64,000 nucleotides of DNA. Origin: Planotetraspora kaengkrachanensis (lineage in GTDB: Bacteria; Actinomycetota; Actinomycetes; Streptosporangiales; Streptosporangiaceae). The notes under the pieces were generated by a model. It did not search any database, was not told the DNA's origin, and saw only the letters and a list, made by a program, of their open reading frames with translations. Position numbers and translations under genes: made by a program. Positions 8,479 through 18,453 of the stretch are shown piece by piece. Location of the stretch: NCBI RefSeq assembly GCF_016862895.1, contig NZ_BONV01000005.1, positions 1 to 64,000 of the forward strand, given 5' to 3'. The first letter of the stretch is position 1. Each line of letters opens with the position of its first letter.

Positions 8479-9396
8479 TCAGCCGACCAAGGGGGCCAGC
8501 GTGTTGCGGGCGATCAAGAAGCCGCGCTTGACCAATTCGTCGCTGCCCTCGAAGTTCCTGTCCTCGTGCTCGACGCACATGACGTAGTCGTAACCGGCTC
8601 GATAGAGACCGGCCACGAAGCGGTCCCACGGCACCTCGCCGAGGCCGGGCAGCCGGGGGATCTGCCAGCCGATGCCGGCCGAGAGGATGCCCCGTTGGTA
8701 CAGCATCTCGCGGTCGATCTCGAGGTCCTTTCCGTGCACGTGATAGATGCGCGAGCCGAATTCGCGTACCACCCGCTCGATGTCGATCATCTGCCAGACG
8801 AGGTGGGAGGGGTCGAGGTTGAGCCCCAGAGTGTCGCCGGGGATCGCGTCGAACATGTCCCGCCAGACCTGTGGCGCGTAGGCCAGGTTGTGGCCGCCTG
8901 GCCACTCGTCGCGGCTGAAGATCATCGGACAGTTCTCGATGGCGACGCGCACCCCGTGGTCGTCCGCGAAGGCCACCAACTCTGGCCAGACCCGGCGGAA
9001 CTCGGCGAAGTTCTCCTGCACGCTCTTGTTCTGGTCGGCGCCGATGAAGGTGTTGACGACCGGCACGGCCATGAGCGACGCGGCGCGGATGACCGCCCGC
9101 AAGTGGTCGTGGACGTGGGCGCGATGCTCGGGATCGGGGTGAAGCGGGTTGGGGTAGTAGCCGAGCCCGGAGATCTCGATGCCCCGGCCGCGCAGGTCGT
9201 CGACGATCTCCTTGGCCTGGGCGTCGCCGAGCCCGGCGACGTCGATGTGCGAGACGCCGGCGTAGCGGCGCGCCGTCCCCTCATGCCGCGGCCAGCAGGC
9301 CACCTCCAGCATGCCGAAGCCGTTCGCGGCGGCCCAGTCGGCGACGTCGGTGAGCGGAGTCCCGGGGAACGCCGCGGTGAGCAGGCCAAGCCTCAT
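8479..9396 (-). CDS. Sugar phosphate isomerase/epimerase-like TIM-barrel protein
   Basis: 305 aa of the AP endonuclease 2-like xylose isomerase fold (PF01261). Metal-binding landmarks include VAIENCPM, LNLDPSHLVWQ, YHVHGKD and CVEHED. Relatives next to Gfo/Idh/MocA enzymes act on keto sugars or inosose-type intermediates. The start at MRLGLLTAAF has an AGGAGA site 8 bases upstream and overlaps the stop of the second Gfo/Idh/MocA gene by four bases. Last gene of the transporter operon on the minus strand. Confidence 0.9.
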   Translation of the reverse strand: MRLGLLTAAFPGTPLTDVADWAAANGFGMLEVACWPRHEGTARRYAGVSHIDVAGLGDAQAKEIVDDLRGRGIEISGLGYYPNPLHPDPEHRAHVHDHLRAVIRAASLMAVPVVNTFIGADQNKSVQENFAEFRRVWPELVAFADDHGVRVAIENCPMIFSRDEWPGGHNLAYAPQVWRDMFDAIPGDTLGLNLDPSHLVWQMIDIERVVREFGSRIYHVHGKDLEIDREMLYQRGILSAGIGWQIPRLPGLGEVPWDRFVAGLYRAGYDYVMCVEHEDRNFEGSDELVKRGFLIARNTLAPLVG

Positions 9397-10547
9397 TCTT
9401 TTCTCCTCTCGACGGATACCCATCGGCCTTCCGCGTCGCTGCGCCTGATGGCCTCCTCCACGAACAGGCCCTCCAACCCGTCAGCGAAGGTGGGATAGGC
9501 GGGATCGGCCGATGGGCCGCCCGCGGCCACGTCCGCGTAGACCCGCTCGAACAGGCCGAGGAAGGTCTCGGCGAAGCCTTCCGCGTGCCCGCCGGGATAG
9601 TGTGCGACGCGTCTTGCGTCGGGTCCGAGCAGGGCAGGGTCGCGCCAGAGCCGCTCGTTGGGACGGTCGCGGTGGCCGAGCCAGAGTTGCTCGGCGGCCT
9701 CGGACGACCAGGCGAGCGCCGCGTCCGCCCCGTCGACCTCGATGCCCAGGGTGTTCTTACGGCCGGCCGACACCTGAGAGATGGTGAGCACGCCGCGGGC
9801 GGCCTCGCCGTACCGCAGCAAAAGCCCGGCCGCGTCGTCAGTGGACATCTCCACCGCCTCGCGCTCGCCTTCGTGTGTGGCGGCGAAGGTCTCCACAGGG
9901 GCCGTGGGGCGCAGCCGTCGCCGTACGAAGGTGTGCAGGTCCGCGAGGACCTCGGTCACCTGGAGCCCCGTGACGAAGCGGGCCAGGTCGAGCCAGTGGG
10001 AGCCGATGTCGGCCACCGCCCGCAGCGATCCGGCCTGGGCGGGGTCGAGCCGCCAGTTCCAGTCGGTGGCGCGCAGCAGCCAATCCTGCAGGTAGTGCCC
10101 GCTGATCAGGCGTGGCGCGCCGACCGCGCCCGCGCGCACCCTGGCGGCCGCCTCGTGCAGCACGGGGTAGAACCGGATGTTGAAGCACACCGCGTGGACG
10201 ACACCCGCCGCCTCGGCGGCGCGCAGCATGCGCAGCCCGTCGGCCGCGTCGAGGGCGAGCGGCTTCTCGCACACCACGTGCCTACCCGCCTCGATCGCCG
10301 CCAGAGCCTGCTCGGCGTGGACGTGGTTGGGACTGGTGACGTGGACGACCTGGACGTCGGGGTCGGCCAGCAGCTCCGGCAGGTCGTTGTAGACCCGTTC
10401 CGCCCCCATCCGGGCAGCCTTCTCGCGCGCCCGCTCGGGGCGGGAGCCGAGCACGCCGGCGACGTGCACGCCCGCCCGGCGCAACGCGTCGGCGTGCAGC
10501 TCCCCGATGAAGCCGACGCCGATCACGGCCGCACCCGGCCGCGTCAC
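9393..10547 (-). CDS. Gfo/Idh/MocA-family dehydrogenase (second copy)
   Basis: 384 aa beginning at a GTG that overlaps the upstream permease stop by four bases (GTGA). Motifs: IGVGFIGELHADAL for the nucleotide, VCEKPLAL with the catalytic Lys, and AVADIGSHWLDLARF for the active-site Asp/His. Together with the isomerase, which overlaps its 3' end, it forms a tightly coupled oxidation/isomerisation pair as found in inositol, levoglucosan and 3-keto-glycoside pathways. Which of these applies is not decided by the sequence. Confidence 0.92.
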   Translation of the reverse strand: MTRPGAAVIGVGFIGELHADALRRAGVHVAGVLGSRPERAREKAARMGAERVYNDLPELLADPDVQVVHVTSPNHVHAEQALAAIEAGRHVVCEKPLALDAADGLRMLRAAEAAGVVHAVCFNIRFYPVLHEAAARVRAGAVGAPRLISGHYLQDWLLRATDWNWRLDPAQAGSLRAVADIGSHWLDLARFVTGLQVTEVLADLHTFVRRRLRPTAPVETFAATHEGEREAVEMSTDDAAGLLLRYGEAARGVLTISQVSAGRKNTLGIEVDGADAALAWSSEAAEQLWLGHRDRPNERLWRDPALLGPDARRVAHYPGGHAEGFAETFLGLFERVYADVAAGGPSADPAYPTFADGLEGLFVEEAIRRSDAEGRWVSVERRKE

Positions 10548-11512
10548 CTGTCCCCCGTCCGCGCGCGGGAGGTGCGGATGTAGACCCAGGCGAGGACCAG
10601 CACGATCGTTCCGTAGAGCACCTGTTTCACCGCCTCGTCGACGTTGAGGACGTTGAGCATGGTGTCGAGCACGCTGAGGATCAGCGCGCCGAGGATGGTG
10701 CCGGTGTACCCGCCGGAGCCGCCCAGTATCGAGGTGCCGCCGATGACGGCCGCCGCGACGGAGGGCAGCAGATAGGAGCCGGCGAGCTGCAGGTCCACCG
10801 ATCCGCCGCGGCCGCCGATGAGGATGCCGGCGACCGCGGCGAGCAGTGCGCACGCCACGTAGACCGCGACCTCGACCGAGGCGACCCGGACGCCGGCCAG
10901 CCTGGCCGCCCTGCGGTTGCCGCCGATCGCGTAGATCAGCCGGCCCAGGCCGGTGCGGCGCAGCCCGAAGATCAGCAGGCCGCCGAGGAGCAACCAGACC
11001 AGCAGATTCCACGGGATGGGGCCGACGATGGTCCCGCCACCCAACTCCCGGACGAACTCGGGCATGCGGGTGGCGCCCTTGAGGAAGGTCTGGCTGCCCA
11101 CGGTGAGCAGGCCGGTGAGAATGGCCGACATGCCCAGCGTCATGATCAGCGCGTTGACCCGGAACACCGCGATGGCCACCCCGTTGACCAGGCCGATCAC
11201 CAGTCCTACCGCGAGCCCCTCCAGGATGGCCAGGGCAGTGCCGTCGGCCGCCCGCACCCCGGTGACGTACGCCGCGGCGGTCGCCGTCATGGCCACGGAC
11301 AGGTCGATGCCGCCGGTGAGCATGCACAGGGTCTGACCGCCCGCGATCAGCGCCAGCGGAACCGTCACCAGCAGCGTGTTGCGCAGTTGCGCGGCGCTCA
11401 GGAAGCCCTGGTCGATCACGCCGTTGGCCAGCACGAGCGCGGCCAGCACGCCGACCAGCACCAGCAGCGACCGGTCCACCTTGGGCCAGTCGCGCGCCCT
11501 GACGGCGGTCAT
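10544..11512 (-). CDS. Sugar ABC transporter permease (RbsC type), second
   Basis: 322-aa BPD_transp_2 inner-membrane protein with about nine hydrophobic segments. GGIDLSVAMTATAAAYV and GGTSILGGSGGYTGTILGA are the family signatures of ribose/galactose-type permeases. Starts at MTAVRARDW, overlapping the stop of the first permease by four bases. It should form a heterodimeric channel with that protein and be driven by the double ATPase. Confidence 0.93.
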   Translation of the reverse strand: MTAVRARDWPKVDRSLLVLVGVLAALVLANGVIDQGFLSAAQLRNTLLVTVPLALIAGGQTLCMLTGGIDLSVAMTATAAAYVTGVRAADGTALAILEGLAVGLVIGLVNGVAIAVFRVNALIMTLGMSAILTGLLTVGSQTFLKGATRMPEFVRELGGGTIVGPIPWNLLVWLLLGGLLIFGLRRTGLGRLIYAIGGNRRAARLAGVRVASVEVAVYVACALLAAVAGILIGGRGGSVDLQLAGSYLLPSVAAAVIGGTSILGGSGGYTGTILGALILSVLDTMLNVLNVDEAVKQVLYGTIVLVLAWVYIRTSRARTGDR

Positions 11513-12483
11513 GTCTTTCTCCCGTTCCTCCTGAGCAGCCCGCCGATGAGCACGACGAGCACGATGACAACGCCCTTGACCGCCTCGCCGTACGCGGGAT
11601 CGACGCCGCGGGCCAGCATGATCGCGGGGATCAGGTAGAGGGACCACACGGCGACGACCGGGCCGAGCAGGCCGCCGACGCCGCCGGTGAGGGCGATTCC
11701 CCCGAGCACCACCGCCGCCACGGACGTGAGCGTGGCCGTCATGCCCGCGGTGGCCCGCGGGTCGCCGCCACCTGTGAACGCGGTCGCGGCCAGCCCGCCG
11801 AGCGCGCACAGCAGTCCGCCGATCGCGTACGCCGTGACCTGCGCGCGCAGCGCGGGCACCCCGGCCAGGAACGCCGCCTGACGGTCGCTGCCGAGCGCGT
11901 AGATGCCGAGCCCCGCCGAGGTGCGGCGGAGCACGTACCAGATGATCAGTCCGGGGACCGCCAGCCCGACCAGCGGGGGCCAGAACTCGGTTCCGCTGCC
12001 GAGCACCAGCGTCTGGAACTCCAGCGCGGTGCCGCCACCCGGTGTGGGCAGGACGAACAGGGCCAGCCCCGACCAGACGAACCCGGTGGCCAGCGTGACG
12101 ATGATGTCGGGCACCCCTGATCTGGCGATGACCAGGCCGGTGAGCGCGCCGAGCAGGGCCCCGGCGAGCGTGGCGCCGGCGGCGATCAACAGGCAGGTGC
12201 CGAACGACCGGCCCTCCATCAGGCGCGCGGACAGGCAGTTGAACAGAACCATCTGGGCGCCCACCGACAGGTCGATGCCGCCACCGATCACGATGACGCC
12301 CTGCGCGAGGGTCAGGTAGCCCAGGGCGAGCGTCGAGGTGACCATGGTCTGGATCTCGAAGGAGTCGAAGCCGCCGCTCTGCGCCTTGACCGCCACCAGC
12401 AGCAGGAAGGCGAGCAGAGTGGCCCCCGTCCATGCCTGCCTGCGCGCCATCGATCCGGTCGCCGCCATGGTGGTGGCCTGCAT
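11509..12483 (-). CDS. Sugar ABC transporter permease (RbsC type), first
   Basis: 324 aa with the same fold as its neighbour: GGGIDLSVGAQM, VTLATGFVWSGLALF and GGIALTGGVGGLLGP are characteristic. Begins one base after the ATPase stop codon, which implies translational coupling. Two different permeases in one operon point to a heterodimer rather than a homodimer. Confidence 0.93.
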   Translation of the reverse strand: MQATTMAATGSMARRQAWTGATLLAFLLLVAVKAQSGGFDSFEIQTMVTSTLALGYLTLAQGVIVIGGGIDLSVGAQMVLFNCLSARLMEGRSFGTCLLIAAGATLAGALLGALTGLVIARSGVPDIIVTLATGFVWSGLALFVLPTPGGGTALEFQTLVLGSGTEFWPPLVGLAVPGLIIWYVLRRTSAGLGIYALGSDRQAAFLAGVPALRAQVTAYAIGGLLCALGGLAATAFTGGGDPRATAGMTATLTSVAAVVLGGIALTGGVGGLLGPVVAVWSLYLIPAIMLARGVDPAYGEAVKGVVIVLVVLIGGLLRRNGRKT

Positions 12484-12484
12484 C

Positions 12485-13966
12485 TCAGCCCACCTCCTCG
12501 GCCCGGGTCAGCCCGTGTGCCGCGTTGAGCAGCATCCCCTCGTCGGCCTCGGCGGCGGGAAGTTCGCCCGCCACACGCCCGCCGTACATCACCAGCGCCC
12601 GATCGCACACCATCGGCACCTCCCGCAGCTCGCTGGTGAACATCAGCACCCCCCGCCCGTCCTCGGCGATGCTGCGAAGCAGGGCATAGATCTGGTGCTT
12701 GGTGCCGACGTCGATACCGCGGGTGAGATCGAAGCAGAGCAGCACGTCGAAGCCGCCGACCAGCCAGCGGCCAATGGCGACCTTCTGCTGATTGCCGCCG
12801 GACAGCCTCCTGACCTCGTCCTGCGCCCGCGTGTCGATCTCCAGCCGCTCGATGACCGCCCCCACCTTCCGACGTTCCTCGTTCAGCCGGATCGGCCCCC
12901 AGCGCCGCCCGGACAACGGGAGGGCGAGGTTCTCGCGGACCGAGCGCATCGGCAACAGGGCTTCCTGCCGATCCGACGGCACCAGCGCCACGCCGTGCCG
13001 TACGGCCTCGCGGGGATGGCGGCCGGCCAGCCGGCGCCCCCGGACGGCCACCTCGCCGGAAGCGGCCCGCCGGTCGCCCGCGAGCAGCTCGAACAGCTCG
13101 TCCTGCCCCTGGCCCTCCAGAGCGACGACCCCGAGCACCTCTCCGGCGTGCAGGGCGAAGGAGACGTCTTTGAGCCGGCCGCCGTCGCCGAGGTCGGTGA
13201 CCTCGAGCAGCTTCTCGCCGGTTGGCCGGGCGGCCGTGGACCCTGCGGCCGGGACGGCCCCGACGGCCTTGTCCCCGAGCATGGCGGCCACGATGCGATC
13301 CTCGCCGCCCTCGGCCACGACGTGCGTGTCGACGTCGCGCCCGTCGCGCAGTACGGTCGCCCGGTCGCAGACCTCCTGCACCTCCAGCAGGCGGTGCGTG
13401 ATGAACAGGACCGAGCCGCCGGCCTCACGAGTGCGGCGCATCACGGCGAACACCCGCTCGGCGTAGTCGCTCGGCAGCGCGGCTGTGATCTCGTCGAGGA
13501 CCAGCAGCGCGGGCCGGTGGGCGAGCGCGCGGGCCAGGTCGAGCATGCGCAGCAACGGCAACGGCAGCTCTCCGGCCGGCGTACGGAAGTCGGGCGGCGT
13601 GAGGTCCATCTCGCGCAGCCGCTCGAGCACGTCGGCGGCGCCGGTCCCGGTCAGGCGCAGGTTCTCGGCGACGGTCAGGTCCGGAAGCAGCGCCGGGTCC
13701 TGGAACACCGGCGTCACCCCGTGACGCCGCGCGTCGGCCGGTGACCTGAAGGCCACCGGCCGGCCGCCCACCTCGATCTCGCCCGAATCGGGAGCGAGCA
13801 CGCCGGTGAGGATCTTCACCAGCGTGCTCTTCCCGGCACCGTTCGCGCCGAGCAGGGCGTGGATTTCACCCGGCCGTACGGAGAGATCCACCGAACGCAG
13901 CGCCACGACCGGGCCGTACCGCTTGGCGACGGCCCGGGTACGCAGCGCCTCGCGCGTCTCCCCCAT
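12485..13966 (-). CDS. Sugar ABC transporter ATP-binding protein (RbsA/MglA type)
   Basis: 493 aa with two ABC cassettes. The first has GANGAGKST, a signature region at LPLPLLRMLDLARALAH that departs from LSGGQ, and VLDEITAAL. The second has a degenerate P-loop (LEGQGQDELFELLAG, with QGQ in place of GKT), a clear LSGGNQQKVAIGRWL and a Walker B ending in DLTRGID. One degenerate cassette is normal for this family. The ATG chosen shares one base with the substrate-binding protein stop; a GTG one codon earlier is possible. Confidence 0.93.
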   Translation of the reverse strand: MGETREALRTRAVAKRYGPVVALRSVDLSVRPGEIHALLGANGAGKSTLVKILTGVLAPDSGEIEVGGRPVAFRSPADARRHGVTPVFQDPALLPDLTVAENLRLTGTGAADVLERLREMDLTPPDFRTPAGELPLPLLRMLDLARALAHRPALLVLDEITAALPSDYAERVFAVMRRTREAGGSVLFITHRLLEVQEVCDRATVLRDGRDVDTHVVAEGGEDRIVAAMLGDKAVGAVPAAGSTAARPTGEKLLEVTDLGDGGRLKDVSFALHAGEVLGVVALEGQGQDELFELLAGDRRAASGEVAVRGRRLAGRHPREAVRHGVALVPSDRQEALLPMRSVRENLALPLSGRRWGPIRLNEERRKVGAVIERLEIDTRAQDEVRRLSGGNQQKVAIGRWLVGGFDVLLCFDLTRGIDVGTKHQIYALLRSIAEDGRGVLMFTSELREVPMVCDRALVMYGGRVAGELPAAEADEGMLLNAAHGLTRAEEVG

Positions 13967-15045
13967 CACTCACCGGGGCCCTTGCATGCGAACAACTGCT
14001 CGGGGGTGTAGCTGGTGTGGGGCTCGACGGTGACCCGGGCGCTGAAGGTCGCCTCCCTGTCCGGGAAGTAGTTGGCGTCCAGCTTGTCCTTCGAGGTCGC
14101 CAGGTCCCACACCTCAGGGGTGAGGAAGGTCTCGCGCGGCACCTGCTCGCCCGACAGCGCGTCGAGGGCCACCGCGGTGCCCACGCCTCCGATTGCCGCC
14201 GGGTTGGTCACCGCGGCGCCGGTGAAGCCGTCGACGCTCTTGATCTGGTTGATGAACTCGTTGTTGTCCGCGCCGACCACTGGGGCGTACGGCTTGCCGA
14301 GCGTCTTGAAGGCGTTGACCACGGTGTAGTCGATGCCGGACGTCCAGATCCCGTCGACCGCCGTCGAGGAGTTCAGCAGGTCGAGCGCCTGCTGGCCGCC
14401 CTTGGAGTAGTCCCAGCCGGTGAAGACCTCCTTGACGATCTTGATGTCGGGATACTTCGACAGCGCCTCGGTGAAGCCCTTGTGCCGGTCGTTGTCGGCG
14501 GGGGCGCCGGCGATGCCGCGCATCTCGACCACGTTGCCCTTGCCCTCGAGCGTCTTGGCGAGCCATTCGCCGCCGAGGCGCCCGTACGCGACCTGATCGT
14601 TGGCGACGACCAGAGCCTCGGGCGCCGAGACGGCCTGGTCGACCGCGACCACGACGATTCCCCTGTCCTTGGCCTGCTTGATCACGGGGTTGAGCTTGTC
14701 GGGATCGGAGGGGTTGACGATGATCGCGTTCACCCCCTGCGAGATGAGCTGCCGCAGGTCGGCGATCTGCTCGGTGGGACCGCCGTTCCGGTTGGCCACG
14801 ATGACCTTGCTGACCTTGCCGCTGGCCAGGGACTCCGCCTTGACGGAGCAGATCATCTCCTCCCGCCAGCCGTTGCCGACCAGCGTGTTGCTCACGCCGA
14901 TGACGAATGAGCTCTGCTGCTGGCCCTGGCCGGTGGCGGCGCCTCCGGGTGTGGTGGTGTCACCGCCGCCACCGCACGCGGCGAGCGAGGCCAGCAATGT
15001 GATACCGCCGGCGAGGGCGCCGACGCGGGTCATACTCGGCTTCAT
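13966..15045 (-). CDS. Sugar ABC transporter substrate-binding lipoprotein
   Basis: 359 aa. A short basic N-terminus, hydrophobic stretch and lipobox LASLAAC near residue 24 predict a lipoprotein. The mature part is a periplasmic-binding protein type I fold (Peripla_BP_4): [44 protein letters not shown]. It should deliver a monosaccharide or small glycoside to the two RbsC-type permeases. The ATG is preferred over a GTG three codons upstream because AAGGGA is better spaced to it. Confidence 0.92.
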   Translation of the reverse strand: MKPSMTRVGALAGGITLLASLAACGGGGDTTTPGGAATGQGQQQSSFVIGVSNTLVGNGWREEMICSVKAESLASGKVSKVIVANRNGGPTEQIADLRQLISQGVNAIIVNPSDPDKLNPVIKQAKDRGIVVVAVDQAVSAPEALVVANDQVAYGRLGGEWLAKTLEGKGNVVEMRGIAGAPADNDRHKGFTEALSKYPDIKIVKEVFTGWDYSKGGQQALDLLNSSTAVDGIWTSGIDYTVVNAFKTLGKPYAPVVGADNNEFINQIKSVDGFTGAAVTNPAAIGGVGTAVALDALSGEQVPRETFLTPEVWDLATSKDKLDANYFPDREATFSARVTVEPHTSYTPEQLFACKGPGE

Positions 15046-15094
15046 CCGACCCACTTCCCTTCTCTCCCCCGCCCGCCACCCGGCGGACGGTCTG

Positions 15095-15898
15095 TCACAT
15101 CGGGTGTCCGGCTAATACATGGGCGGCGCGTCGTCCGTGCTCTTGGTAGGCGGCCTCGAACAACTCCCTTGATCGCTCATGGCCGACGACGGCCGCCGAC
15201 GTGATGACCGGCATGGTGATCCCTCGCTCCAGGAGGAACTGCGCGGTCTGCACCTTCATCTCGTTGACCACGGTCACGGCGGCGAGCGTGGAGCCCGGCC
15301 CGACCGGGGTGTCCATCCCCTCCAGGTCCACCAGAGCGTCACCGACGGGGACGTGAAGGTCGATGACGAGGTCGGCGTGGTCGAGCAGGCGGTCGCCACT
15401 CGGATGACCGGAGTCCGAGGCGCGGGAGTGCTCCACCGAGGTCACGGCGATCACCTTCACCCCGCGGGCGCGCGCGCCCATGGCCATCTCGATCGGCACG
15501 GCGGTCACGCCACTGTTGCTGAAGACGATCATCAGGTCGTCGGCGGCCAGGTGGAAGTTGGCAAGTATCGCCTCGGCGAGACCCGAGACGCGCTCGATGA
15601 ACATGGCCTGGCGTTGCCCGTTGGCGCCGACGATCTGCGTGTGGTTCGTCATCGACAGTTCGACGATCGGGTGGAAGCCGGGGTAGGAGCCGTAGCGCGG
15701 GAACATCTCCTCCACGGCGATCCGTGAATGCCCCGTGCCGAAGAGATGGACCAACCCGCCTGCGGCGATGGCGTCCGCGCACCACTGCGAGGCCTGCGAG
15801 ATGCGCTCCCCCTCATCCCGCATCAGCCGTTCGAGCAGTGCCCACGCCTCGGTGGCCCAGGCTCCGGCCACCTTACCTACCGGCATCCAAAACTCCAT
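15095..15898 (-). CDS. SIS-domain sugar-phosphate-binding protein (UPF0309-like)
   Basis: 267 aa. [18 protein letters not shown] and [17 protein letters not shown] are SIS-domain phosphosugar-binding loops, and [10 protein letters not shown] follows. Members isomerise or bind phosphorylated (amino)sugars. First gene of the minus-strand transporter operon, 49 bp before the binding protein. Its upstream region, shared with the divergent GntR gene, carries two palindromes. Whether it is an isomerase or a regulator is open. Confidence 0.88.
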   Translation of the reverse strand: MEFWMPVGKVAGAWATEAWALLERLMRDEGERISQASQWCADAIAAGGLVHLFGTGHSRIAVEEMFPRYGSYPGFHPIVELSMTNHTQIVGANGQRQAMFIERVSGLAEAILANFHLAADDLMIVFSNSGVTAVPIEMAMGARARGVKVIAVTSVEHSRASDSGHPSGDRLLDHADLVIDLHVPVGDALVDLEGMDTPVGPGSTLAAVTVVNEMKVQTAQFLLERGITMPVITSAAVVGHERSRELFEAAYQEHGRRAAHVLAGHPM

Positions 15899-15928
15899 AC
15901 ATATATGTGAAGTTGTCTAGATATCTAA
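15899..15928. promoter_or_regulatory. Putative GntR operators: ACATATATGT and TTGTCTAGATATCTAA
   Basis: A perfect 10-bp palindrome (15899-15908) and, four bases on, TTGTCTAGATATCTAA (15913-15928) lie between the SIS gene and the GntR gene. The second element matches the motif at 7169-7203; the first resembles TGTATATACA at 19283. TGTA-N2-TACA-like sites are reported for HutC proteins. Confidence 0.55.
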
Positions 15929-15974
15929 TGTGGCCGGTACTCTATGCTCGGAGACCAGGGAGGTCAAGAGAGTC

Positions 15975-16727
15975 GTGAACAACCAGGACGAGTCGCACGA
16001 GGCCCGCTACCAAGAGATCGAGCGCTGGCTACGCGACCTCGTGCTGCGTGGGGCCCCGGGGGACGCACTGCCGTCCGAGTCCGACCTCGCCCAGCGCTTC
16101 GGGGTGAGCCGCATGACGGCGCGTCAGGCGATGCAGAACCTCGCACAGGAAGGCTTGATCAGCCGGCGGCGCGGCGCCGGCAGCTACATCGCGCAGCGCC
16201 CGCTGCACCGCCGCGAGAGCACGCTGATGAGCTTCACCGACGACATGCGGCGCCGGGGCGTGGTGGCGTCCTCGCAACTACTCGACGCGAGACTCCGGTC
16301 GGCGACGGCCGGCGAGATCGAGGCGCTCAGGCTGCCCGAGGCGTCGCGGGTCGTCGCGATCTCCCGGATCCGACTCGCCGACGGCGTGCCGCTCGCCGTC
16401 GAGCACGTGGCGCTGCCGGCGGAATGCGCCGGTGTCCTCGCCGAGGACCTGGAGAGCGGTTCCCTGCACGAGTACCTTCATCGGCGCGGCTGGACCCCGG
16501 CGCTGGCCAGAAGCTGGATCGGCGCCCGCGTGGCCACCCCTGCCGAGGTGCGGATGCTCGACATGACGTCGCGCGGAGCGCTGCTCGTCGAGCGGCGCAT
16601 CATTTACGACCAGGACCACCGGCCCTTCGAGCACACCGAGACCGCCTACGTCGCCGAGCGCTACGTGATCGACGCGACGTTCGCCGCCACCGGTTCGGGA
16701 ACGCTGACGGCCGCCACGCCCACCTGA
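15975..16727 (+). CDS. GntR-family regulator, HutC subgroup (UTRA domain)
   Basis: About 250 aa from the GTG at VNNQDES, which has GGGAGG and GAGAG upstream; a GTG at 15930 would add 15 codons. Residues about 10-75 are the winged helix (LPSESDLAQRFGVSRMTARQAM, GLISRRRGAGSYI), and residues about 90-240 the UTRA effector domain, ending in ERRIIYDQDHRPFEHTETAY. Divergent from the transporter operon and central to the cluster, so it is the likely repressor of all three transcription units, with a phosphorylated sugar as inducer by family analogy. Confidence 0.9.
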   Translation: MNNQDESHEARYQEIERWLRDLVLRGAPGDALPSESDLAQRFGVSRMTARQAMQNLAQEGLISRRRGAGSYIAQRPLHRRESTLMSFTDDMRRRGVVASSQLLDARLRSATAGEIEALRLPEASRVVAISRIRLADGVPLAVEHVALPAECAGVLAEDLESGSLHEYLHRRGWTPALARSWIGARVATPAEVRMLDMTSRGALLVERRIIYDQDHRPFEHTETAYVAERYVIDATFAATGSGTLTAATPT

Positions 16728-16748
16728 CCGGCCCGTCACGGCCAGGGA

Positions 16749-16771
16749 CCGCGCGGCCAGGTGCCGCGCGG
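16749..16771. terminator. Bidirectional terminator-like hairpin
   Basis: CCGCGCGGC (16749-16757) and GCCGCGCGG (16763-16771) pair perfectly around a 5-base loop between the convergent GntR and ROK genes. Confidence 0.5.
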
Positions 16772-16821
16772 GGTTCGCCGTGCTCAATGAGAGCGAGAGG
16801 CCGCGACCCTCAGGGTGTCCG

Positions 16822-17745
16822 TCACCGCGTGGGCGCGCGGTCCTTGCCCTGCTCCATCACCGCGAGGGCCGCGCCGAGTGCGCCCGCGTAGGTGCCCAGA
16901 GCGGCGGGAAGCACGCGTACGTCCTCCGGCCTGCCGAGTGTGACGTGGTCGCGCACCTCACGCTCCAACGGGCCGAAGAGCGCTCGGCCGGCGGCCGCGA
17001 TGCCCCCGCCGACCACGAAGGCGTCGGGCGCGAGCAGGGCATGGGCGTTGACCAGCGCGACGGTGAGCCAGCGGATCACGTGGTCGACGGTCCGCGTCGC
17101 GCGCTCGTCCCCCATGCGCGCCGCCTCGTACACCTCCTCCACGCTCGGCCGCCCTGACATGCGGAGCACGGCGGCCGAGCCCACCAGCGCCTCGGCGCAG
17201 CCGCGGTTTCCGCAGCCACAGGGTGGCCCGTCAGCCTGGAGCACCTGGTGTCCGATCTCGCCGGCAGTGCCGGCGCCCATGTGCAGTCGCCCGCCGATGA
17301 CGACGCCGCCACCCATGCCCGTGCCGAGCGTCACGCACACGACCGTGCCCAGGCCGTGGGCGGCGCCGAGCCGCGACTCCGCCAGCGCGAAGGCCCTGGC
17401 GTCGTTGATCAGCGCCACCGGCCGCCCCGCCGCCGTCTCCACGGGCCCGCGCAGCGGCCTGCCGACCCACTCACCGGGAATGTTCGGGATCAGCCGCGCA
17501 CATCCCGAGGCCGGGTCGAACAGCCCGGGGATGCCCACCCCCACCCCCGCCACGCCATACTCGCCGGCCGTTGCGCGAGCCAGGCCCGCCACCCGCTTCA
17601 CCACCGCGTCCGCACCCTCGCGGCCATGAGTGAGGTGCGAGCCGCGGGACAGCACCCGGATCTCGCCGTCCGACTCCCGCTCGACCACGACGGCTTTGAT
17701 GTTCGTGCCGCCCAGGTCGAGACCTGCGTAGCGGACGGCCGTCAC
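16822..17745 (-). CDS. ROK-family sugar kinase
   Basis: 307 aa. GLDLGGTNIKAVVVE is the phosphate-1 ATP motif, LINDARAFALAE carries the catalytic Asp, VTLGTGMGGG is phosphate-2, and GHQVLQADGPPCGCGNRGCAE is close to the ROK zinc motif (residue run at codons about 190-210). No N-terminal helix-turn-helix, so it is a kinase rather than a NagC-like repressor. The GTG start overlaps the aldolase stop by four bases. Expected to phosphorylate the imported or processed hexose. Confidence 0.92.
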   Translation of the reverse strand: MTAVRYAGLDLGGTNIKAVVVERESDGEIRVLSRGSHLTHGREGADAVVKRVAGLARATAGEYGVAGVGVGIPGLFDPASGCARLIPNIPGEWVGRPLRGPVETAAGRPVALINDARAFALAESRLGAAHGLGTVVCVTLGTGMGGGVVIGGRLHMGAGTAGEIGHQVLQADGPPCGCGNRGCAEALVGSAAVLRMSGRPSVEEVYEAARMGDERATRTVDHVIRWLTVALVNAHALLAPDAFVVGGGIAAAGRALFGPLEREVRDHVTLGRPEDVRVLPAALGTYAGALGAALAVMEQGKDRAPTR

Positions 17746-18434
17746 GACCGGTCCCGCTCGCGGAAGTCGTCGAGGATGGCCGCCGTGGCGGTGGCCCCGC
17801 AGCGGGTGGCGCCCGTGTCCATGACGTCGAGCAGCGCGTCCAGCGTCCGCACCCCGTGAGCGGCCTTCACCTTCACATTGGGCGACACCGATGTGGCCAT
17901 CAGCCGCAGATCCGGCAGGGTCGCGCCCGATGGGGCGAACCCGGTGGAAGTCTTGACATAGTGCGCGCCGGCCGCCTCCACTGTCTTGCAGGCGGCCACC
18001 TTCTGCTCGTCGGTGAGATAGGCGTTCTCCAGGATGACCTTGACGATCCCGCCTTCTGCGGCCTCGACCACGGCGGCGACGTCCTCCTGCACCCTTGCGA
18101 GTTCTCCCGACCGAAGCCAGCCGATGTTGAGCACCATGTCGAACTCGGTGGCGCCGTCTTCGCGCGCCCGCCGCGCCTCGAACGCCTTGACCGCCGTGGT
18201 GTTGGCGCCGTGTGGGAAGCCGACCACCGTCCCGACCGCCACGGAACCGCCCGACAGCAGCCCGGTCACGAAGGGCACGTCGGCCGGGCGGCAGCACACC
18301 GACGCCACGTCGTACGCCCCCGCGACCCGGCACCCCTCCCCCACCTCGGCGAGCGTCAACTCAGGGCGCAGGAGTGAGTGATCGATCATCTTGGCCACCT
18401 GCGCGTAGGTGTAGCCGCGAACCGTCGCCGTCAC
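17742..18434 (-). CDS. deoC: Deoxyribose-phosphate aldolase family protein
   Basis: 230-aa class I aldolase. IDHSLLRPELT at the N-terminus, YVKTSTGF with the Schiff-base Lys, and VKVKAAHGVRT with the second catalytic Lys are the DeoC landmarks. GTG start with GAGGAGA 7 bases upstream. It lies in a sugar operon rather than with nucleoside genes, so it may cleave another deoxy- or keto-sugar phosphate; the family assignment is firm, the substrate is not. Confidence 0.88.
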   Translation of the reverse strand: MTATVRGYTYAQVAKMIDHSLLRPELTLAEVGEGCRVAGAYDVASVCCRPADVPFVTGLLSGGSVAVGTVVGFPHGANTTAVKAFEARRAREDGATEFDMVLNIGWLRSGELARVQEDVAAVVEAAEGGIVKVILENAYLTDEQKVAACKTVEAAGAHYVKTSTGFAPSGATLPDLRLMATSVSPNVKVKAAHGVRTLDALLDVMDTGATRCGATATAAILDDFRERDRS

Positions 18435-18453
18435 AGGATCTCCTCGGTCGTCA